Shown here: piece after piece, positions 1 through 10,627 of the stretch
How positions within the stretch are numbered: position 1 is the first letter of the stretch
How the letters are laid out: the number at the start of each line of letters is the position of its first letter
Assembly: GCF_004458765.1 (NCBI RefSeq)
Contig: NZ_SPJX01000387.1
Span: 1 to 45,500 of the forward strand
DNA length: 45,500 nt
Origin: Microvirga pakistanensis
GTDB lineage: Bacteria; Pseudomonadota; Alphaproteobacteria; Rhizobiales; Beijerinckiaceae
Reading direction: 5' to 3'
The notes under the pieces: model-generated
Seen by the model: the letters and a program-made list of their open reading frames with translations, nothing else
Told to the model about the DNA's origin: nothing
The model's database searches: none
Position numbers and translations under genes: made by a program

Positions 1-521
1 GAAAAAGAGTGGCTACTCGACATGAACCGAGCGTCAGTTCCAGGTCGGCCCAGCAGAAACATCGGCTGTGTCGCGTTGCTGCAACAGGAGCCGATCGAGC
101 TTGACGAATGGGTTGTGAGGTCACCATCGGCACAGCTTGTCCAAGAGGCTCGGCGTTTTCCATTCTCAAGGATCGACCGGCGGAACAGGAGTGCACCGCC
201 CCAGGACAGTGATCCCGCTGAGCCGAAGAATGCCGAGTGTCAGCTCAAGCCGGGAACAGCAGACGTTCCCGAAGGCTATGGGATTTCCTGGTCGGACCCA
301 GTGCGGACCATCGGATTTTTGTCCGATCGCTGCCCTTATCGCCACCATCGGTTGCATGCTGGGCCTTAAAGGTTTCGGCAAAGCCAGACGCCAAGGCGCG
401 AGAGGCAGCACGCCAACAGGAAAGGTCCTTGCACGTGTGTCTTCACCGTACCTGAGTATTCCACGGGGAAAGCTGCTCTATATGAGTCTGACGCCAAGTC
501 TATTCGGGTGAAGAGGGCGCC
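1..521. other. Leading stretch without a recognisable gene
   Basis: Several short open frames cross this stretch on both strands, but none has a recognisable domain, a convincing ribosome binding site or support from its neighbours. The only structure I noticed is a small hairpin (ATCGGA at 310-315 pairing with TCCGAT at 322-327 around a T-rich loop). The last bases hold the AGAGGGCGCC leader of trkA, so its promoter is probably here, though I see no clear -35/-10 pair. Confidence 0.5.
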
Positions 522-1901
522 ATGAGAGTAATTGTCTGCGGTGCCGGGCAGGTGGGTTCGACCATTGCCCGCCATCTTGCCACCGAGGGCATTGATGTGA
601 CGGTGGTCGACATCTCAGCGGAGCAGGCCCGACGGGCAGACGAGAGCTACGACGTCCGTGGGATGGTCGGTCACGCCTCACACCCCGAGGTTCTCGAGCG
701 GGCGGGCGCGCGGGATGCGGACATGCTGATCGCCGTGACTCGCTCAGACGAGGTTAACATGGTCGCCTGCCAGGTGGCCTATTCCCTGTTCAATGTCCGG
801 CGACGCATCGCCCGTGTCCGGCATCACGGCTACCTGGAGCCGATCTGGCAGGGGCTCTACGCTTCTGACCAGCTGCCCATCGATGTGATCATCTCGCCCG
901 AGGTCGAGGTCGCCAATGGTATCGTCCGACGGCTCAAGACACCTGGTGCCTTCGATACCGTAGCACTCGCCGACGGTCAGGTTCACCTCCTCGGGGTCCA
1001 CTGCAACACGGGCGCCTGCTCCCTGGTCGGGCGACGAATGAAGGAGCTCTCCACGTCGGGCGGCTCTGGAATTGTCGTCGGCGTCATCGTTCGCAACGGT
1101 CATGCTTTCGTGCCGAGGGCCGAGGATCAGGTGCAGCAGGGTGACGACGTCTACGTCATCACCCAGACGGACCGCATAGGCCGCGTCATGAGTTTTCTGG
1201 GCCATGAAGAGCAGATCGCTCGCCGCATCGTCATCGTGGGCGGCGGCAATGTCGGCCTCAACCTGGCGAGCAGGATCGCCCGGCATGCTCCGTACGTCTC
1301 GCTCAAAATAGTCGAGCATTCGCGGGAGCGGGCCGAGTACATTTCCCGAGAACTCAGGGATGCCGCCGTGGTGATCCAGGGCGATGCTCTCGACAAGGAG
1401 GTGCTGATCGAGGCCAATGTTCAAAGCGCTGAGACGATCATTGCGGTCACCAACGATGACGAGACGAACATCTTCGCGTCGGTTCTGGCCAAGCGCGAGG
1501 GCTGCACCCGCGCCATCACCCTGGTGAACAAGACCTCCTACGAGCATGTGCTGCCGGCACTCGGCATTGATGCGGTTGTGAGCCCGAGCGCCATTACCAT
1601 TTCGACGATCCTGCGCCATGTGCGCCACCGCTCGATCTCCGCTCTCTATACGCTCCGAGAGGATTTCGGTGAGGTGATCCAGGCGACCGCGCAGGAGGGC
1701 TCGCGGCTGGTAAGGGGCACATTGCGAGAGGCCGGGATGCCGGATGGCATGCTGGTCGGAGCCATCGTGCGCAATGGTGAGGTGATCATTCCGACAAGTT
1801 CGACACGGGTGCGTCCCGGTGACGGCATCATCGCCGTGGTGGCTTACCAGGCCCTGCGCAAGGCCGAGGCTGTGCTGGCCGGCCCATCGAACGAAATGTA
1901 G
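522..1901 (+). CDS. trkA: Trk potassium uptake system, NAD-binding regulatory protein TrkA
   Basis: TrkA is the peripheral cytoplasmic subunit that gates the TrkH potassium channel in response to nucleotides. The 459-residue length matches the full two-repeat TrkA family. The chain starts with an RCK/Rossmann motif (GAGQVGS, about residues 7-13) and has a second one near residue 240 (GGGNVGLNLA). Each is followed by a TrkA-C domain (near 140-215 and 375-455). The start ATG follows a GAAGAGGGCGCC leader. trkH begins 14 bases after the stop, so the two are very likely cotranscribed and form the complete transporter. Confidence 0.96.
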   Translation: MRVIVCGAGQVGSTIARHLATEGIDVTVVDISAEQARRADESYDVRGMVGHASHPEVLERAGARDADMLIAVTRSDEVNMVACQVAYSLFNVRRRIARVRHHGYLEPIWQGLYASDQLPIDVIISPEVEVANGIVRRLKTPGAFDTVALADGQVHLLGVHCNTGACSLVGRRMKELSTSGGSGIVVGVIVRNGHAFVPRAEDQVQQGDDVYVITQTDRIGRVMSFLGHEEQIARRIVIVGGGNVGLNLASRIARHAPYVSLKIVEHSRERAEYISRELRDAAVVIQGDALDKEVLIEANVQSAETIIAVTNDDETNIFASVLAKREGCTRAITLVNKTSYEHVLPALGIDAVVSPSAITISTILRHVRHRSISALYTLREDFGEVIQATAQEGSRLVRGTLREAGMPDGMLVGAIVRNGEVIIPTSSTRVRPGDGIIAVVAYQALRKAEAVLAGPSNEM

Positions 1902-1915
1902 CACTAGGCCGTCTT

Positions 1916-3406
1916 ATGCGTGAGAGATCATATTCAGGCGCCTGGGCTCCGCCCCACATCCGTCCAGTCTTCCACCTGACGGGGCGTATGCTCCTCGCCC
2001 TCGCGGCAGCGATGCTCCTGCCCGCAGGCATCGACGCTCTCACGGGTGATCCTGACTGGAGAGCCTTTCTGATTGGAAGCGGCATCACCTTTGCCTGCGC
2101 GGCAGCCCTGACCCGTGCAACCCGTTGCCGCCTGTCCGGCGGGCTGACCCTGCGCCAAGCCTTTCTTCTCACGCCGGTTGCATGGACGACCATTGCCCTG
2201 TTTGGGGCCATTCCGCTCTACATCTCCGACTATTCCCAGCTCAGAGACAGCTTCACCAACGCGTTCTTCGAGTCCGTCTCGGGTCTGACGACGACTGGCG
2301 CAACTGTGATCGTTGGCCTCGACGATGCTCCCCAAGGCATTCTTCTCTGGCGGGCGCTGCTGCAATGGCTGGGCGGCATCGGCATCATCGGCGTGGCCAT
2401 CTCGATCCTGCCGGCCCTTGGCGTCGGCGGCATGCAGCTGTTTCGGACGGAATCCTCCGACCGCTCTGAGAAGGTCATGCCACGCGTACGGGAGATCGCG
2501 ACCGGTATCGTCCTGATCTATGTAGCCCTCACGGTGGCTTGCGGGCTTGCCTACTGGCTGGTGGCGATGACGCCATTCGAGGCACTTGCCCATGCGCTTT
2601 CGACGGTTTCAACGGCTGGGTTCTCCACTTCCGACAGCTCGATGGCGCGCTGGGATAGTGCCGCCTTACATTGGATTGCGACTCTCTTCATGTTCTCCGG
2701 CGCCTTGCCGTTCGTACTTTATCTGCGCCTGTTTCAGGGACAGCGCGAGGCCCTTCGCGACAGCCAGGTCTGGTTCCTCGTAGGCCTGCTCGCGGCTGTC
2801 ATTGTCATTGTCGCAGCATGGTTGACCCTCACAGGCAGGCACAGTGCTGCCGATGCGCTGCGGTTGGCCGCGTTCAACGTGGTGTCAGTGGTGACGACCA
2901 CCGGCTATGCCACGGCCGATTACACGCTGTGGGGCAACTTGATGATCGGGCTGTTCTTTGGCCTCATGTTCGTGGGCGGCTGCACCGGATCCACCTCGGG
3001 CGGGATGAAGATCTTCCGCTTTCAGGTGATGATCCGCATGCTCGAGAGCCAGTTCCTGCGTCTCCTCTACCCACGAGGCGTGTTTCCCCGGGTCTATGCG
3101 GGCCGGCTGCTGCCCGACGACGTGATTGGATCCGTAGTCGTGTTCTTCTCGCTGTACTTCGTCTGCTACAGTACGCTCACGGTCGCCATGATGGCGTTCG
3201 ATCTCGATTTCCTGACCAGCGCCAGTGCCGCCGTGGCAGCGCTGTCGAATGTCGGACCTGGCCTGGGTCCGATCATTGGTCCTGCAGGCAACTTCGCCGC
3301 ACTCCCGGACGCCTCCAAATGGCTCCTCTGCTTTGGCATGCTGCTGGGAAGGCTAGAATTGTTCACGGTGCTGATCTTGTTCTTTCCCCAGTTCTGGCGT
3401 GGGTAG
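1916..3406 (+). CDS. trkH: Trk potassium uptake system, membrane channel subunit TrkH
   Basis: This is the inner-membrane K+-translocating subunit that pairs with TrkA. The 496-residue protein is strongly hydrophobic and carries the four selectivity-filter loops expected of the TrkH/KtrB fold. They are seen as TTTGAT (about 125-130), STAGFS (about 230), TTTGYAT (about 330) and NVGPGLG near the C-terminus. The GGCTGSTSGGMK stretch typical of TrkH follows the third loop. The start follows trkA by 14 bases in the same direction, which supports an operon; an internal Met25 is a possible alternative start. Confidence 0.95.
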   Translation: MRERSYSGAWAPPHIRPVFHLTGRMLLALAAAMLLPAGIDALTGDPDWRAFLIGSGITFACAAALTRATRCRLSGGLTLRQAFLLTPVAWTTIALFGAIPLYISDYSQLRDSFTNAFFESVSGLTTTGATVIVGLDDAPQGILLWRALLQWLGGIGIIGVAISILPALGVGGMQLFRTESSDRSEKVMPRVREIATGIVLIYVALTVACGLAYWLVAMTPFEALAHALSTVSTAGFSTSDSSMARWDSAALHWIATLFMFSGALPFVLYLRLFQGQREALRDSQVWFLVGLLAAVIVIVAAWLTLTGRHSAADALRLAAFNVVSVVTTTGYATADYTLWGNLMIGLFFGLMFVGGCTGSTSGGMKIFRFQVMIRMLESQFLRLLYPRGVFPRVYAGRLLPDDVIGSVVVFFSLYFVCYSTLTVAMMAFDLDFLTSASAAVAALSNVGPGLGPIIGPAGNFAALPDASKWLLCFGMLLGRLELFTVLILFFPQFWRG

Positions 3407-3767
3407 GGCTCATTATCCTTGCTCCCTTTCAAGTGCTGTCACAGTGAAGGCACGGGAGAGCCTGCCTGCCAAACCATTGTTAGACCAAGGCTGATGAGGT
3501 CCTTCGCGCCCGGGGCAGCTATCCGCTTATGTCTCCTCTTGACACTTCTGAGACATAGGCCCAAGGGCAGCTAACCTCGCCCAAGCGGACGATTGGAGAG
3601 GACAGAAGCCTTCCGCCGTTCGCCGAAGGCTTCCATTCGTGAAACCTGCAGAATGAGCCGTGCGCACCCCGTGCACACCAGACGATGCGAAGCTCTGTGA
3701 GGCTCCTGGCGCACTCTCGGCTCCGAGAAGGGGAGCAGATCCAGAGCCGATCGGCTCGCGGCGGGAT
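3407..3767. other. Intergenic stretch, nothing recognised
   Basis: This 360-base gap separates trkH from the convergent CoiA-like gene. The open frames here are short, have no recognisable motifs and overlap one another. I see no strong hairpin followed by a T-run that would serve as a terminator for either gene. Confidence 0.5.
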
Positions 3768-4973
3768 TCAGAGCCGCTTTGATGTTTGACGCCCACGCAT
3801 CTGGCCCGCCGTCAGCTGCCAAACGATCCACCGATCTCCGGCTCCGGCCGGAAGAAGAACGCCGAGCCGTGACAGAGTGGTTGCCCACGCAGCCACTGCA
3901 TTGGCCGGGTGATCAAAGGGCGTTCCGTCGGCCCGGATGGCGGCAGCTTCGCCATCCGTCAACCTGCTGAATCGGCGGCGCAGCCAGCCCCGCTCCCGGA
4001 TCTTCCGCAGGGCACCGGCAGTCGTGATGAGACCTTTGCCTCCCGAGGCTGCGATGTCCACCGCGTCTGCCAGAATAAGGGCCTGCCAGTCGCGCGGCGA
4101 AACGGTGAAGCAGCCGATCCCCGGCACCTCGATGCCAACGGCATGAGCCAAATGACGGCCGACAATCCGGTTGTAGGCCAGACAGGAGATCGGCATTGAG
4201 CAGACCTCCGCACAGGCTGCCATATAAGCTCTTCGCAAGGGAGCGACTGCCCGGCGCAGGACCAAATCCCGCTCCCGATGTCGTTTCTCCCGCTGAGCTT
4301 GAGCCTCGCGGAGCTTCGGGTTGTGCAGCCATTGTCGCGGCGCCGTGGTGAGGATGGCGTTCTCAAGGTCTGGGCGGGAGATGTTCCGAGGAAGGCCCGA
4401 CAAATCAATTTCGATGGCGGCCATATCCATGGCCCCGATCCGGGCGATCTTTGCCTCATCGCACGCATGCGTGACGAGAAACTCGACCAGGAGGTGACGC
4501 TCGGCCTTGCGGACAATCACGTCGGGGACGATCTCGCCGAGCCTGCTCTCCAGGTAGGCAGCATCGAAATGGCAGATTCCTCCCGGGTACCCGACCCATT
4601 TGCCTGGACCCTCGGCGGCTTCCAAGGAGGGGAGCACGAGTTCAAGACGGCGGGCGAGCACCTCCTTGGCAAATTTGTGCAGAGCCGTTTCCGGGCCGGT
4701 CTGGCAGGGCCGGCCGTCCCCGACCCCATAGTGCCCGAAGTGATGGTCTTGCTTATTGCCTTTGCGGGCGACGAGACGGGTGCCGCATGCTGGGCAGACG
4801 CAGTTGCATCCAAGACCGGAGGTGACCTCCGAGATGTGAGCCATCGTGCCGTCCGTCCGTTCGCCGAGCACGAGGCTCTCCTGCCCGTGGTGACAGGCGA
4901 ACCCAGTCAGAGGCAGTATCTCAGCGGCTGTTGATGAGTGTATTGGGTTCATCGGGTGTCGTGGCAAACTCAC
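3768..4973 (-). CDS. CoiA-like family protein with a putative PD-(D/E)xK nuclease core
   Basis: The 401-residue protein resembles the competence protein CoiA family found as solitary genes in many alphaproteobacteria. A short zinc-finger-like segment (CxCPACG, residues 58-64) is followed by DHHFGHY (76-82) and the ETALHKFAKEVL helix (95-106). A nuclease-like core comes next: D151 in VPDVIVR and E164 in LLVEFLVTH fit the spacing of PD-(D/E)xK enzymes. The C-terminal half (200-401) is not recognised. CoiA supports transformation in Gram-positive bacteria; the role of the alphaproteobacterial relatives is not established. The gene has no obvious operon partner. Several Met codons (residues 8 and 44) could be the true start. 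Confidence 0.7.
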   Translation of the reverse strand: MSLPRHPMNPIHSSTAAEILPLTGFACHHGQESLVLGERTDGTMAHISEVTSGLGCNCVCPACGTRLVARKGNKQDHHFGHYGVGDGRPCQTGPETALHKFAKEVLARRLELVLPSLEAAEGPGKWVGYPGGICHFDAAYLESRLGEIVPDVIVRKAERHLLVEFLVTHACDEAKIARIGAMDMAAIEIDLSGLPRNISRPDLENAILTTAPRQWLHNPKLREAQAQREKRHRERDLVLRRAVAPLRRAYMAACAEVCSMPISCLAYNRIVGRHLAHAVGIEVPGIGCFTVSPRDWQALILADAVDIAASGGKGLITTAGALRKIRERGWLRRRFSRLTDGEAAAIRADGTPFDHPANAVAAWATTLSRLGVLLPAGAGDRWIVWQLTAGQMRGRQTSKRL

Positions 4974-5872
4974 GGATCATGATCGCGATGGGCAACCGGA
5001 CATAGCGATCTCTACAATATAGTGCAGGGCCTTAGCTGTTCAGGGCGAAGCATCATCCACTATACGAGCCTATCACAGGGCGCTCCAGGCCGCGCTGCCG
5101 GTTTTGCCATTCCGTCAACTATCGCCTTCTGCCACCGGTGCATCTCTATGGTCACGAGCAACGGACAGCACCGGCCGATGTGTTCGTGGGGCTCACTGAA
5201 AGGATCAATCGGAGCCACTTTGTCATGATGGTCCCGATCAAGGTCGATTTATCGCGTTCCGGCACGAATGCTCACCCACTGCCATCAATTGGCATTCCCT
5301 CTTTGCTGCTGATACCGCTGGTTGGGATGAACCCGGGAGTTCAGGAAGGATCCTTTACCACAGTTGTGACACTCCTCGTCGTCTCTGCCTTGATCAAGGC
5401 TGCGGTGATCGAGATCAAGAGGCTCGCAGACCACCCGTCCGACGCCGACCACCACTAAAGGTGTCGGATGGCCTTTCCAATGAGGCAGATTGAGGCCGCG
5501 ATAGGCTCAACGTTTACTGTCCAGAAGACAACCTCATCCGTCGCTCGGCAAACACCAGTACTGCCGCTCATTGCGTGAATTGAGCACAGGCGTTTCTGGT
5601 TTGGGACGAGGTAATTGGTGACACCATCGGCCGCTGATCCGATGCGCCAACAGCGATGACCAGTCTCAACGTGTTGGATTGACGACGCCATCCCAGAGCA
5701 GGCGCTGAGAGGTCGGCCACTCCGCCCCACGCTCATGCGTCGATGTAACAACATTTGTTTCCTCCTGCGACCCTTCACCTATTGATGCGCGAAGGCTTTT
5801 GATGAAGGATACGTGCAAATTGTCGACAACTGCCCGTCTCCGCGCCGGCTCGCTCACACTCGGGGGTTTAGG
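4974..5872. other. Long gene-poor interval
   Basis: Nearly 900 bases separate the CoiA-like gene from the LysR gene. Apart from one weak small frame at 5138-5458 (listed separately), I recognise no coding sequence. The remaining frames look like chance openings. Promoters for the two flanking divergent genes should lie near the edges, but no clear -35/-10 pair stands out. Confidence 0.45.
5138..5458 (+). CDS. Possible small membrane protein, hypothetical
   Basis: A 106-residue frame with no recognised family. Its second half has two hydrophobic stretches (about residues 52-63 and 72-92) ending in a charged, histidine-rich tail, which would fit a small inner-membrane protein. A shorter version could start at the double Met near 5225. 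There is no strong ribosome binding site before either start, and the N-terminal third has unconvincing composition. It may be a chance frame or the remains of a longer gene. Confidence 0.25.
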   Translation: MHLYGHEQRTAPADVFVGLTERINRSHFVMMVPIKVDLSRSGTNAHPLPSIGIPSLLLIPLVGMNPGVQEGSFTTVVTLLVVSALIKAAVIEIKRLADHPSDADHH

Positions 5873-6790
5873 ATGGCTACAACGCTTCCCGATCTCAGCT
5901 CCAAGCAATTGCGGGCCGTGCAGACAGTTGCCAGATACTCGAGTTTCATCGCCGCATCCGCAGAACTCAGGATGTCGCAGCCCGGTCTTTCGCGGGTCAT
6001 CCGTTCCGTGGAGGAGAAGCTCGGCTTTGAGCTGTTCCACAGGGACACCCGGAATGTTACGTTGACATCGGCCGGCGCTGGCTTCCTTCCGATCATTGAT
6101 CGCATCCTGTGCGAATTCGATGTTGCCGCCGAGGCTCTTTCCTCGCTCCGGAATGAAACCGGCGGTCACGTGGTTGTGGCCTGTCCCCTTTCTCTTGCCA
6201 ACGGACTTATTGCCGAGATTATTTCGAATTACCGCAGGCAGCACCCGAAGGTCGTCATTGACATCAGGGAAGCCCTGCGCGGCGAAGTCGTCAATCATAT
6301 CCGTTCAGGGGTCGCGGACTTCGCCTTGGCGTCGTTCATGCAATCCAACGACGATCTCGTGGTCGAGGAACTTTGTGAAACGACATACCACATAATCGTC
6401 AGGAAGGATCATCCCTTCTCGGCACTTGACAGAGTGAGTCTTTCGGACCTTCAAGACGAGCCGATGATCTCTTTCCCGCCCACATCGGTCATCCGCCAGA
6501 TCTTTGATGCAGCGGCCGCCCGAGAAGGGTTCAGACTGAACCATCTGATCACCGTCAATACGCCCCAAATGATCTACGAACTCGTCGAGCGTGGAGAGGG
6601 GATATCCATCCAGAGCGGCGCCAGCATTCAGTGCCGCTCCGACGATTTCTTTTCAGCCCGGCCCATCGACCCGCCGCGGATCACGTCGCGGCTATCCACG
6701 ATCTATCTCCGGTCGCGATCCCTGACGCCTGCCGCGCGAAGCTTCAAGCATGCCATTGAAAGCCATTTCAGGAAGGTGAGACGCATCTGA
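5873..6790 (+). CDS. LysR-type transcriptional regulator
   Basis: A typical LysR regulator with an N-terminal winged helix-turn-helix (residues about 5-65: AASAELRMSQPGLSRVIRSVE) and a periplasmic-binding-protein-like effector domain (about 90-300). The frame is open back to a GTG at 5813, but the ATG at 5873 gives the usual 305-residue length and places the start just before helix 1, so I prefer it. It converges on the peptide-transport operon on the other strand. It may regulate that operon, but LysR genes usually sit divergent from their target, so the link is only positional. Confidence 0.9.
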   Translation: MATTLPDLSSKQLRAVQTVARYSSFIAASAELRMSQPGLSRVIRSVEEKLGFELFHRDTRNVTLTSAGAGFLPIIDRILCEFDVAAEALSSLRNETGGHVVVACPLSLANGLIAEIISNYRRQHPKVVIDIREALRGEVVNHIRSGVADFALASFMQSNDDLVVEELCETTYHIIVRKDHPFSALDRVSLSDLQDEPMISFPPTSVIRQIFDAAAAREGFRLNHLITVNTPQMIYELVERGEGISIQSGASIQCRSDDFFSARPIDPPRITSRLSTIYLRSRSLTPAARSFKHAIESHFRKVRRI

Positions 6791-6855
6791 ACTTTCGTTG
6801 ACCGTCCCAGGCATGGTGCAGACATGCGCCCTTCTCCCGAACCCATCGGGTGGGA

Positions 6856-8709
<1,854 letters not shown>

Positions 8710-8776
8710 TTCAGTCGCTGGTCCTTCCCTCACCGATTGGTGGTCCTGCCGTAAGATTTCGGATGATAGTTGGCGA

Positions 8777-9664
8777 TTACGATGCATTCCGCGGGTCCAA
8801 CCTGTCGCGCAGCCAATCGCCGATGAAGATCAGAGACAGCGTGAGGGTAGTAATCATAAGACCCGGTATGGCCGCCAGCCACCAGGCCGTGGCGATGTAG
8901 TTTCTGCCATCCGCCAGCATTCTGCCCCAGGTCACCGTAGGGGGCTGCACGCCGAAACCGAGAAAGGACAATGATGCTTCGAGAATGATAAGGGCCGCAA
9001 CGTTCAGCGTCGCGATTACGATGATGGGGCCAAGCACGTTCGGCAAAACGTGCCGCAGGAGCGTCACCACGGGGTGCTGCCCGATCGAGCGGCTAGCTTC
9101 AATGAATTCCCGCTCCTTCAGGCTGAGAACCTCTCCCCGCACCACGCGGGCGAAGGTCGTCCAATTGATGCAGCCGATAACGATGATCATCAGCAGCAGA
9201 CTCTGCCCAAAGACTGCCAGGACCGTGAGGTACAGGAGCGTATTGGGGATCGCCAGCAGGATGTTGACCGCCCCCATCAGGATGGAATCGACCGGCCCTC
9301 GCCAGAACCCAGCAATCAGACCGACCGACACGCCGATGAACGACGCGAGGACAACGCCGAGGAACCCGACGCTGAGAGCTATGCGGCTGCCGTAGATCAG
9401 GCGCGACAACATATCTCGGCCTAAGTGATCGGTGCCGAGAATATGATCTGCACTGCCCTTGGCAACCCACATGGGCGGCACGAGGCGGGCCCGCAGGTTC
9501 GGAGTCGTCGGGTCATAAGGCGCGAGAAGGGGAGCGAGGACTGCCATAAGGACGAATATCGTCAGCATCGCCAGGCCGAATGCCGCCAGCGGACTGAGAT
9601 GTAGTCTGCGGGCCGGTACAACGAGAGGCGGGCTCAAGCCCGGGAGCGTTTCGGTATCAGCCAT
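8777..9664 (-). CDS. Peptide ABC transporter permease, DppC-like
   Basis: An inner-membrane permease of the dipeptide/oligopeptide importer, about 295 residues, with the usual DppC topology. A short cytoplasmic leader precedes TM1 ([22 protein letters not shown]), the DppC-specific loop has [18 protein letters not shown], and the coupling motif (EAA-like, [21 protein letters not shown]) interacts with the ATPases. The ATG at 9664 overlaps the end of the preceding permease by 8 bases, a common arrangement for translationally coupled partners. A TTG further upstream would add 13 unlikely residues. Confidence 0.93.
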   Translation of the reverse strand: MADTETLPGLSPPLVVPARRLHLSPLAAFGLAMLTIFVLMAVLAPLLAPYDPTTPNLRARLVPPMWVAKGSADHILGTDHLGRDMLSRLIYGSRIALSVGFLGVVLASFIGVSVGLIAGFWRGPVDSILMGAVNILLAIPNTLLYLTVLAVFGQSLLLMIIVIGCINWTTFARVVRGEVLSLKEREFIEASRSIGQHPVVTLLRHVLPNVLGPIIVIATLNVAALIILEASLSFLGFGVQPPTVTWGRMLADGRNYIATAWWLAAIPGLMITTLTLSLIFIGDWLRDRLDPRNAS

Positions 9665-10577
9665 GCTGGATTCTCGGATCGACGACGGAATACAGGATAT
9701 CAACGATGAGATTCATGCTCATGACAATGACCGATGAGAGAATGACAATGGTTTGAACCACGGCCATGTCACGCGAGTTGATCGCCTGAATGGCCAACAG
9801 GCCGATCCCTGGCCATGCAAAGACCTGCTCCGTCACGACGGCACCTGCCATGAGCGCCGAGGCTTCGAGACCGATCACGGTAAGGTAGGACAGAGCGGCG
9901 TTACGGAGGGCATGTCGAACGATGATCGTACTCTGCGACAAGCCTTTCGCGCGTGCCGTACGGATGTAGTCCTGCTGCATGACTTCGAGCAGGGACGACC
10001 GCAGCATCCGCGTGAGCATCGCCGCGAGTCCCGAGCCGAGAGTCAGGCCCGGCAGGACGACCGATAGGGGCTTGTCGCTCCCCGACACGGGGAACCAACC
10101 GAGTGTCACGGCGAAGATCAGGATCAGCATGATCCCGAGCCAAAAGTTCGGCATCGCCTGCCCAAGAATGGAAAAGGACGAGGCGATGTGATCCGCCATC
10201 CGGTGCTGTTTCAGAGCCGCGACGATTCCAGCAGGAAGGGAAATGACGACGGCGAACAGCAACCCTGTCGCTGCGAGACTCGCCGTTGCGGGTAGCCGCT
10301 CCAAAACCACCTGCAGCGCAGGCTGACCGTTGTAGCGGAGTGAATTTCCGAAATCCCCGGTGAGGAGATCTGCCATGTACATCAGGTATTGTTGATACAA
10401 TGGCTTATTCAGTCCCAGCGCCAGCCGAAGCGCCTCGATCTGCTCGGGTTGAGCATCCTCACCAAGCATCAGTAGAACTGGATCTCCGGACACGCGCAGC
10501 AACACGAAGACGATGAGGGTAACGCCCAGCAATATCGGGATCATCTGGAGTATGCGCCAAATGACGTAGTTGATCAT
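9657..10577 (-). CDS. Peptide ABC transporter permease, DppB-like
   Basis: The second membrane permease of the peptide importer, 306 residues. The N-terminus (YVIWRILQMIPILLGVTLIVFVLLR) is the DppB TM1 signature, followed by a periplasmic loop of about 60 residues with the family's GLNKPLYQQY segment. The EAA-type coupling loop appears as YIRTARAKGLSQSTIIVRHALRN, and the protein ends in a short VDPRIQHG tail as in DppB. It lies 50 bases downstream of the binding-protein gene and overlaps the DppC-like gene, consistent with one transcript. Confidence 0.94.
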   Translation of the reverse strand: MINYVIWRILQMIPILLGVTLIVFVLLRVSGDPVLLMLGEDAQPEQIEALRLALGLNKPLYQQYLMYMADLLTGDFGNSLRYNGQPALQVVLERLPATASLAATGLLFAVVISLPAGIVAALKQHRMADHIASSFSILGQAMPNFWLGIMLILIFAVTLGWFPVSGSDKPLSVVLPGLTLGSGLAAMLTRMLRSSLLEVMQQDYIRTARAKGLSQSTIIVRHALRNAALSYLTVIGLEASALMAGAVVTEQVFAWPGIGLLAIQAINSRDMAVVQTIVILSSVIVMSMNLIVDILYSVVDPRIQHG

Positions 10578-10627
10578 GACCGATGCCTATCCTCTTCGTT
10601 CTGTTCCGAGCGCGCCCGGAGGCTCGT

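Noticed and set aside
744..1904. Long minus-strand open frame (386 codons) opposite trkA
   Set aside because: It mirrors the codon pattern of trkA, has no recognisable domain, and trkA itself is unmistakable.
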